From contig JAWQUS010000007.1 of NCBI GenBank assembly GCA_036365455.1, positions 19,918,001 through 19,982,000 on the forward strand: a DNA stretch of 64,000 nucleotides. The letters run 5' to 3'. Within the stretch, counting starts at the first letter, position 1. Each line of letters starts with the position of its first letter. A program made the position numbers and the translations under genes. Shown here one piece after another: positions 56,425-64,000 of this stretch. Under the pieces are notes generated by a model. That model was not told where the DNA came from and searched no databases. It was given only the letters and a program-made list of their open reading frames with translations. This DNA is from Macrosoma leucophasiata. Taxonomy: Eukaryota; Arthropoda; Insecta; Lepidoptera; Hedylidae.

Positions 56425-58436
56425 TCACTTGCAAATAGCTATCCACTTATCATCACGGCACCTTTGACAGTCGACGCGGCAGCACCAATGGAATGTACAA
56501 TTGCACGGCTTAATACTAGACTTCCTGATGAGAGCATGACCACGACCGCAGCAGAGGAGGTCGCAGGAACCAGTGCGTGATGTTCTGCCGATCCTGCAAA
56601 CTCTGCCAGAAGTCCCAGCTGAGTCCATCCTCGTGTCAGCTTCGCAGAAACTTGGTGACCTGGGATGCAAGGTTGAACTACTTTAATGCGAAATACAACT
56701 GGTGGTAGAGTTCCAGTATACAAGCTCTTGGCCGTGGGCACTACTAGAATAGGTAGTCTTCGAACTCCGAAGACAAGAGATGGTGGGGTCGCCATCACGT
56801 TGGCCAAACTGTGCAATAGAAGCTATTTCCTCTCTAAGTAAATTCCAAGTTGGCGATAGCTGGTGTGAACTGTTTTCTTTTGTTTTTCTTTTTGTTTTTT
56901 TTTCTTTGTTTCCTTTCTCTTTCTAGTCGACGGAGATAGATTGTATTTAGGCATCGACGACACAACGCAGCTATGTACATATTTAGGTTTTGAACGTCTT
57001 GTACGTAGTTTCCATACTGTTCATATTTGTATTGTGACTGAGTTAGGGTCCTGTCGACCGGATAGTGCAATAAGCGGCAACCCGGCGCGAGGCCACGCCC
57101 ACCCTTTCTGCCGGATCCGGAATACTGTGTCGTGTAATAGCTTTTTTAGACATATCATACTTATAAGACGTTTATTCAATTCGTATATCATGGGATAATG
57201 GCAAGTTAACGTCAAAAAAACGCTTAGGACATCTTAGAACATCATTTACTTTACCAAGAATCATCTTTAGATAATATTAAGAGTTCTGGTTTTTCGAAGA
57301 TATTAGGAAACTAGTTAACTTTTAAATAAAATTAAGTACTTCTCAAAGAACAGCAAGCTTGTTTTCGGCGCTGGTCGTGCCCTGCTCCTCCTTTTGCCTC
57401 GCGGTCGTCCGCGGAGAATCGAAAGACCATTGTTAAGTTCCTCTTGAGCCACCATTAGAGCCTGAAATCAATACATTTAATAAGACAATAAAAATCGAGT
57501 GTCTGTACATTAAAATCTGCCGCCAAATGGTAGTGTTCAGCACTATCGTGTTCCGGTTAGATAGATGGTAATGTATGGCCCCGTATATAGCACAGAGACA
57601 AAGTAACTAAGGTCTTAGGGGTGGCAATGCATTTGCATTATGAGTTCTAGTCTTTGTGTAAGTGACTACAGGCCGCAGTCATCACTTAACATTAATGTGA
57701 ACTGCATGTTTGTTTGCCACTTCCATTACGTAAAAAAGAGCCTAAATTAGGAAGGTACCATCAAAAAATGTCCGATAAAGCACATCGGTGCCTTATTTGT
57801 TTTTTTATGTCATGAAGCGGAAAACAAGCATACAGTTTACATTGATGGTAAGTGAACTGTAATCTATAAACATCTACCTCAAAAACAGAGATTTCAATGT
57901 TGCTTAACATCTGTGCCAAAAACTACAGGGCCGTACATAATCACCTGACCGGTACGTACGGTCAGGTGATTATGTACGGTCGTCAGTCGGTAGTCAGGTA
58001 CGGTTTACATGTGTATTGTCACGAAGCTATGTATCTATCTATGGCCCCAACTCATAGATCGCAGAGGCGAAACAATTAAGGTCTTAGGGATTTTAGATTG
58101 CAGTATTCACTTACCATCAATATGAACTGCATGCTTGTTTGCCAGCATCATAAGACAAAAACAGGTGGGTGTAACTTTGTGAAAATACAAATGTGAAACT
58201 ATATAACTAAGTACCTGATTCTTACATTCACCAATCCACATTTATTTAATAAGGAACAAATCCATACAAATAAGGCACCTAATTTACTTGAAAATGTTAC
58301 CTACCTTACGATACTGCCGTTTGATGGTTGAGGCGACAACCCTGAAGTCAGGGGTGGCACGCCAGCAGGTCCGCAACTGGCAACTGCCCGAAAGCCCGTG
58401 ACATTTACAACGCACCTCCATTTGCGAGGACAGAAT
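56425..58436 (-). CDS. Wnt10: Wnt10 secreted signalling protein, last three exons
   Basis: Minus-strand exons 58305-58436, 57340-57461 and 56425-56659 join in phase (0, then a split Lys codon). The first holds the Wnt core [16 protein letters not shown], whose Ser in HGLSGS is the family's palmitoleoylation site needed for secretion and Frizzled binding. The second is the variable, basic linker ([18 protein letters not shown]) ending LLFFEKSP across the junction, typical of WNT10 (vertebrate form YFEKSPDFC). The last carries the Cys-rich C-terminus: [38 protein letters not shown] and the final ICK stop. Only the C-terminal ~162 residues are present. I find no upstream Wnt exon between 58436 and 64000, so the 5' exons lie beyond the window. 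Both introns contain repeats. Confidence 0.92.
57045..57140. repeat. Second copy of the 51185-51322 element core (Wnt10 intron)
   Basis: CTGTCGACCGGATAGTGCAA, AAGCGGCAACCCGGCGCGAG, TTTCTGCCGGATCCGGAATA, then TGTGTCGTGTAATAGC. The left inverted end is missing. Confidence 0.7.
57515..57740 (+). mobile_element. SINE-like family A (Wnt10 intron)
   Basis: GCCGCCAAATGGTAGTGTTC to CCATTACGTAAAAAAG. Part of the 5' end is missing. Confidence 0.7.
57795..58155. mobile_element. SINE-like family A pieces, head-to-head (Wnt10 intron)
   Basis: An antisense piece (57805-57950) meets a sense piece (57960-58155) at the hairpin 57931-57979. Confidence 0.6.
57931..57979. repeat. Perfect hairpin, 21-bp arms, 7-base loop
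   Basis: CCGTACATAATCACCTGACC plus G, loop GTACGTA, then the exact reverse complement. Confidence 0.9.
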
Positions 58437-58493
58437 CTGTAGGCAAGGGAATAAATGATCAGTGGAAATTGTTAGTAAAACGACACTGACCTA

Positions 58494-58640
58494 AGCCTGG
58501 GTTGCACCATATTTGATAAAGTAAAAGTTATTGTAACATTTCACATCCTTCTCTAACTTAAAGAAATCTTCTAGAGTTAGAGAAGGACGTGAAATGTTAC
58601 AATAACTTTTAAAAATATCTTGGTGCAACCCAGGCTAAGT
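58494..58640. mobile_element. Small inverted-repeat element, intact
   Basis: AGCCTGGGTTGCACCA ... TGGTGCAACCCAGGCT, ~147 bp, same family as 7590-7740. It begins 58 bp upstream of the Wnt10 exon at 58436, so it lies in the intron. Confidence 0.85.
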
Positions 58641-59084
58641 ATCACTTTAACACCTCACTATCACTACATCATCATCACTACATATTATAATGCAAAGTCG
58701 CCCTATTTTCTCTGTCTGTATGTATGCGCTAATCTCGGAAAGTTGTGAACGGATTTTGTTCCTGTTTAAAATGTCGGAAAGAGTGTTTTTTGAGGAAGGT
58801 TTATATCTATAATTTATCAATATCGTACTTATTTATGTTAACAGATGTCACGGTTTTTGTCAAAGAAGTCGGGCGCGTCCATACAATATAATAAATGCTG
58901 TACGAAGGCTGTATGTACTAAAGTAGGTACTAGACAGGACACTCCTCTTGGTAACATGGTTCCAGTTTCCAGAAGTCGATTTATCATACTTTTACATATT
59001 AATATAAGAGATGACGTGGTGATGTTTCACAAAGGTAAATATCAGACTATCAAATTATATAAACGGAACCTGCTGTTTGTTCTT
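58641..59084. other. No gene recognised
   Basis: An interspersed-element piece at 58690-58760 (TCTGTCTGTATGTATGCGCT) and non-coding DNA. Confidence 0.35.
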
Positions 59085-59580
59085 GTCATCATCATCATCA
59101 TCATTTCAGCCAAAAGACGTCCACTGCTGAACAAAGGCCTCCCCCAAAGATTGCCACAACGAACGGTCCTGGGCCGCCCTCATTCAGCGATTGCCCGCGA
59201 CCTTCTCCAGGTCGTCGGTCCATCTTGTGGGAGGCCTGCCTACGCTTCGTTTTCCGGTACGTGGTCGTCACTATAGAATTGCTCTGCCCCAACGGCCGTC
59301 AGTTCTTCGAGAAATGTGTCCTGCCCCCTGCCACTTGAGTATCGCTATTCGGTGAGTTATGTCGGTAACTTTGGTTCTCATGCGGATCTCCTCATTTCTG
59401 ATTCGATCTCGCAGAGAAACTCCGAGCATAGCCCTCTCCATTGCTCTCTGAGTGACCTTGAGCCTTCTTCTGAGGCCCATAGTGAGCGACCTTGTTCCTG
59501 TAGTCTTCTTTAATTGTGAAACGGTAGTCTTTTTGAGAGTGTAGTTAGGATGGACGGAATTTAGGGAGACATGTGGCACG
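59085..59580 (-). mobile_element. RTE-like LINE 3' end with reverse-transcriptase C-terminus
   Basis: The minus strand encodes LGVSLRDRIRNEEIRMRTKV, then HRIAILKWQGAGHISRRTDG and RWGRAIL, the C-terminal part of lepidopteran RTE endonuclease/reverse transcriptases, followed by a GATGATGATGATGA tail. 5'-truncated and degraded. Confidence 0.85.
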
Positions 59581-60650
59581 CTCCCTAACTTTACATACCT
59601 ACCTACGTAACTTCACGCCTGTATTTTATGAAGGGTAGGTAGAGTAAAATGCATATTATGTGGAAACACACACTATTTATCAGTTACGCTTTATAAGTTA
59701 CAATTTTACCGTCGGGTTGATTTTAAAAGTAGTTTAGTTTAACGAGATTAATGTTTAAAACAAATATTTCATTTAAAATATTACCTTAATTAAATGTAGT
59801 TTAATTCTACCTAAACTAGATTTCAAGTCTAGACAAAGACAAAGGTTTTATCATCATAACTTTACCACAATGCAATGTGCAAAGAAACTCAAATATTCAA
59901 GAGCGCATCAACACAAACATCGCATTGTGTGCGGCACAATGTAAAATTCCATCATAAACGCCAAACCACCGCGAGATTGCTCTAAAACTGCACGCGGACA
60001 TGCACTGAATTGTTCTGATACGTGACCACATCTTCATTATGAGATTACACCTCGCATCTAGCATTTACATAATTAAATGCCCCGCCGCAATCACCCTGAC
60101 GTCTTAATTTTGCGATCGCCGCCGGCCGAATAATTTCCCAAATTGAGTCGGAGCAAAAATTCAAATAAATCGGTGTTTCGGCCCGCCTCCCGGACCCTGC
60201 CGACCTTAATAACGTAGTATTAAGAGCGTTCGCGATAGAATTCGCCACCCAAGACGTTTGTAATACGTCGTAATGAAGCTGGAATATTAAAAATGGCTCC
60301 TAACCGCTTATTATGTTCTCACCTCGGCGGGCGGTTCGTGAAATACTGCGGGCTAATATGGACCCTCGGGACGGCCACGAGTGCTACGACAAGCCACGAC
60401 ACGCCACGATACGCCACTATGTTACAATGGCTTTTCGTAGTGGCGCCTCTAATTGAAATCGAGTTCTATTTTCTGTGGGAATGGATTTAATTTTTAATTA
60501 TTGACTACAGTGGCTTAGGTGGTAGCAGACATGCTAGCATTGTCAGGCCAAATTTAGATGTTTTAGTCGGAGTCTATGACAGATCGACTTAGGTGACAAT
60601 TCATCCGCAAATGTAACTTATTCGAGATCACTAGAGTCACTCAAGACCCG
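59581..60650. other. Low-repeat, CpG-containing region beyond the Wnt10 exons
   Basis: 59900-60450 is more balanced in base composition than its surroundings, without copies of the window's repeats and with several TAAT-type motifs (CATTTACATAATTAAATG, CGTCTTAATTTTGCGATCG). It is open for 65-67 codons on both strands but not recognisably coding. A candidate regulatory region. Confidence 0.35.
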
Positions 60651-60659
60651 ACCAGCACC

Positions 60660-60960
60660 GCCTTGTTTTACGGCGTCCACTCGTTGTCGACGGGTGGTCC
60701 ACAGGTGAACGACGCGATGTTACTTGTGAACTTTGAGTGGTCAACCAGTGAACCCCGCATGGCCCACGAGTGGCCGTCGCGTGGTCTACGAAGGGTCGTC
60801 GCTTGGTCCACACTTTTTCTAGTAGTCTGTGGACAGTTGGCGACTAGCGTCGTGTGAACCACTCGCCGGCAGCGTGTTGGCAATGCACAGTCAACCCAAG
60901 GCAAGCAAGTGGTCTACGAGTGGTCTACTCGACGTTTGCGCGTAGACTAGACTGCGCGCC
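60660..60960. repeat. Stretch rich in GTGGTC(C/T)AC-type motifs
   Basis: GTGGTCCACAGG, CGTGGTCTACG, TTGGTCCACAC, AGTGGTCTACGAGTGGTCTAC and related words recur in both orientations. Possibly a decayed foldback element or satellite. Confidence 0.45.
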
Positions 60961-61466
60961 GCCCGCGCGTTGATGGCTTGCGGTCGAGGCGATCCGGTGT
61001 CGATACGGAGTTGATGTAATGAGCTTGGCTGAAGCGACGATGACACAGAAATTACATTTCAATGACGATATCAGACGTCGGAGAAGGAGTTGATAGTCCG
61101 TCATGTAACATGTCTAATGACCTCTAAACCGTAGGTCGTTTAATATTGAACAACACAGCGGTAGCAAAAACTAGACAAATAATAATAGGGTCAGTCCAAA
61201 CGTGTAATTATGAATAAATAGCCCAATTATAAGTCGATTCTAAGTGTATAATTTTGCATGTTCTATTTATAAACGGAGGTGACTTTGTCTGGAGGTTAAT
61301 GCGTTAAAATAAATTGTTTGACATTTTATTTTTGAATAAATCTTCATCTTAGTTTTAGACTTTACTTTAATAAAGTTCGAAACAATATTTTTAGGCAATA
61401 TTACCCATATTCAAATACCTTCTGATTATTTATTAATTTCTTATAATTGATGTAATAAACTGCCTC
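60961..61466. other. No gene recognised
   Basis: Mixed then AT-rich DNA without notable open frames. Confidence 0.4.
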
Positions 61467-61755
61467 GGTACTAGTGGTAGCAGGCCACTACTACGCTGAG
61501 GTCCTGGGTTCGATTCCCGGGTGGAGGGTTATCAGAGATAATGGTGTACAGTTCTTTATCTCTGGTTCTATTGGGATTTTCCCATTTTCTGGAAATCTCC
61601 CAGTACCTCGAAGTTTGATAATGTGCCCGGAGATGTCTACAGGCTCGCCACCTGTTACGTGGGCCAAAACGTAACCGGCAAATCGTGGGTGTTTGCATGT
61701 ATGCTTGAATGCATGCATTTTACCTCTGCCTACCCCTTTGGGGTTACAGGCGTGA
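61467..61755 (+). mobile_element. tRNA-derived SINE, best copy
   Basis: The head GTGGTAGCAGGCCACTACTA ... CTGGGTTCGATTCCCGGG contains an intact Pol III box B (GGTTCGATTCC). The body runs through GGATTTTCCCATTTTCTGG and CCGGAGATGTCTACAGGCTC to a CCTCTGCCTACCCCTTTGGG end. Other copies: 53996-54275, 11465-11595, 13680-13856, and a piece at 17060-17150. Confidence 0.8.
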
Positions 61756-61767
61756 AGTTACGTACAT

Positions 61768-61860
61768 CGTACATTACCACCTGACCGGAACGCAATAGTG
61801 CTGAATACTACCTTTTAGCGGCAATACGCCCGCGATTTCCGTCACTGGAGCTCTACTGGT
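61768..61860 (-). mobile_element. SINE-like family A, 5' part
   Basis: ACATTACCACCTGACCGGAA through TTCCGTCACTGGAGCTCTAC. The 3' end is missing. Confidence 0.65.
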
Positions 61861-61869
61861 CCAGTGACC

Positions 61870-63060
61870 GAGAGATATTTCGTGGAATAGAACTATTTTG
61901 TCTTACATCACTCTCTTGACCTTTTATGGTAGTGGAGCCCTAGGATGGAGAGGATGTTTGAATTTTGAGTGCATCAGATTAAGATTTAGGGGATATCTAG
62001 CACCCTGTTGAGTAGCTATCTCCACGAAATCTACGCTCTATATTGAGTCGCGACCGAAGTTAAAAGAAAATAAATAGTTTACAAACTGCGCCAACAAATT
62101 AAACTAAGTCCAGGTCTGATTTCTTTCTTTCTTTAAAATTTTAGAAATACAATATTTTCCCTTAAAATATAATTCTGCGTAGCGAACGTAATTAAAGACG
62201 TATGCCTTTAGGCTACGATGATGATGATTATGATAGAAGTTTCTAAATTAATTTATCGTTTGTCTAAATCAAAGTTGCACGTCAAAATAAAGCAAAGATT
62301 AATTATTTATTTCTGAATTCATCGTATCGTATTATTCATATCGACTCTAACCAGTTTTATTCCAGAAAAAAATTGTATCATTTATTTAAGATGAACAATA
62401 ATTAATTCATTCGACGCAATAGATACCCAAAAAAATATAATAAAACACGAACACAAATGGATATCGAACAGTCATCGCTACGTAACATAATATTAACTCA
62501 TCGAATAGAGTTTTTTCGACATAATTATCACCTCGCCTTCTAATATGGTACCTAATTTCTTGGGTAGACTTCAGACTTTTATAGCCCCGCTGTGAGACGG
62601 CTGTTACACCGACGCGTTATAAATTGTTTGAAATCTACAAAAAATATTTGGTTCTTACGTTTTAGGCAATGCTAAAGGTTTTCTAATCTGACGATAGGTT
62701 CGTGAAGCTTAAAAGATTACTATTTGGGTCATTAGCGCTCTATTTAATTTTGATTATAACGATTTGAATTATCCTAAAACATAATAGTGTCTAACGGCTG
62801 ACGTCGTTTGTGTATCATTGACTAATTACCACTAAGACATAGGTACTTATAGGCTCTTTGATCTTTCGGCTGATATGATGATAATGACAATTGGTGTTGT
62901 GATCCAATCTCTAGCTTTACTGAAGAGGGAAGAGCTCTAGTCGAACTCAAGGTATCAGCAACCTGAATTGAAGAGTTTTATCTGTTTCGTAAAATCGTGT
63001 TCAGCATCCGTTTATATGAAGTTGCATGAATTTAACGTAAGAAATTAAAAAAATAGTAAA
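61870..63060. other. No gene recognised
   Basis: AT-rich, short frames only. Confidence 0.4.
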
Positions 63061-63200
63061 CAATTATTTTTTTATGAAATGGTAGTAGCAAACAAGCATG
63101 CAGTTCACATTGATGTTAAGTGATGGCTACAGCTCTATAGACACCCACACAAAGACCAAGGTCAAAATGCAGATGCGTTACCACTCCTGAGGCCTTAGGC
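63061..63200 (-). mobile_element. SINE-like family A, 3' part
   Basis: TTTTTTTATGAAATGGTAGTAGC, CATGCAGTTCACATTGATGTTAAG, ending CACTCCTGAGGCCTTAGGC. Confidence 0.7.
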
Positions 63201-64000
63201 AAAAAAAAAAAAATTTTTTATTTATTGTGATAGCAATTCATTCAACCCAATTTAAAACGTGACCAATGTTTTATATGCACATTGTTACGCAACGGTGTGA
63301 AGAAGTCCGACTTTATTTTGACATTAATAAAAATATCATCAGGGGTTATTATAACCGAGCGTGTCTAACAGAGATCTCACTGGGAGGCTGTTAATTTTGT
63401 GCCCACAAAACAAAATGGTGGAATGCCGACCGAACAATGCATAAGTGTGGCCGGACCACCGTGGTAGGCAGTCGATTTTCCTAAGGTGCAGGCAAACGGA
63501 GAGAGAGTTGGATGAACAAACGCGTTTCAATTAATCTTAAAAAGCTCAGAAATTATGTGTCACAGAACAAGTTAGAATTAAAATCGTTTTCCCTGATTCA
63601 TTGAGTGACGCAGGCACGTAGGCTGGGGTTGTCAATTAAAATATTATTATGATTATGTAATGAACTGCCAGGATGCGGTTTATTCCGATGTTAATTTAAT
63701 ACAACTTTGTTGGTTCTATACTGATCTGTCTTTCACACTTTAGATGTCTTGCATCTGTGTTAGAAATTTCGGCCACTATCATTTAGCAACAGATAAAATG
63801 AAGTAATGTGATAAATGTCATGGTGCATATTATGTTGTTCGAAATGTGAAATCAATTCACTGAATCTGATTAAGTTTTAATGAAACTGCAATGATTTTCA
63901 AATAAATATAATTATAAAAAGTGATTAATTAGTGCTGCCGAGATTATTTAAGACGACAATATTGCGGTAAACTGTTCGTGTATTAAAATTAATAGTTATC
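63201..64000. other. No gene recognised
   Basis: AT-rich, ending without any exon I can tie to Wnt10 or another gene. Confidence 0.4.

Noticed and set aside
60045..60248. 67-codon minus frame as an upstream Wnt10 exon
   Set aside because: No Wnt cysteine pattern and no splice sites in phase with the exon at 58305-58436.

Overview
This is an AT-rich nuclear segment from an insect, almost certainly a moth or butterfly. Multi-exon genes have GT-AG introns. The intergenic DNA is packed with short repeats of the kind that fill lepidopteran genomes: RTE-like LINE 3' ends, an A-tailed SINE-like family present about 18 times, tRNA-derived SINEs, many small inverted-repeat elements and a mariner element. 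I see no prokaryotic operons, no CRISPR array and no viral genome.

Five host genes, plus one short open frame, can be assembled with consistent reading phase. (1) 7856-8236, minus: an uncharacterised 126-codon frame. (2) 11190-14558, plus: a five-exon gene for an unrecognised 459-residue coiled-coil protein whose N-terminus resembles the frame at 7856-8236. (3) 14714-20289, minus: a complete five-exon secreted acid-lipase-type gene, 402 residues, ending 155 bp from gene 2 in a tail-to-tail arrangement. (4) 25160-31447, plus: a complete six-exon BTB gene with two C2H2 zinc fingers, 413 residues. (5) 40212-48561, minus: a complete sixteen-exon ninaC / class III myosin gene, 1529 residues (kinase, myosin motor, two IQ motifs, proline-rich tail), the photoreceptor phototransduction myosin. 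(6) 56425-58436, minus: the last three exons of Wnt10. Its 5' exons are not in the window.

Layout: 1-7.8 kb is repeats, beginning with a decayed DNA transposon cut by the window edge. 7.8-20.3 kb holds genes 1-3. 20.3-25.1 kb is repeats with a dead mariner. 25.1-31.5 kb is the BTB-zinc-finger gene, with introns full of nested elements. 31.5-40.2 kb is gene-free and contains two hAT-like elements with 8-bp target duplications and a head-to-head pair of tRNA-like sequences. 40.2-48.6 kb is ninaC. 48.6-56.4 kb is gene-free, with a GC-rich island and a 28-bp perfect palindrome centred on a CRE core. 56.4-64 kb is the Wnt10 3' end and flanking or intronic DNA.

The observations I rate highest are: a catalytic HRD to HRN change in the ninaC kinase; a LINE tail directly against a ninaC splice donor; a tRNA-like sequence in a 111-bp inverted pair with a third decayed copy inside ninaC sharing the same flank; the undescribed coiled-coil gene and its relative; a broken lipase exon copy inside the lipase gene; and an unassigned DNA transposon family seen both as a long decayed copy and as an internally deleted one. 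I did not find a convincing new multi-gene system. All calls are by eye from sequence, with no database search.
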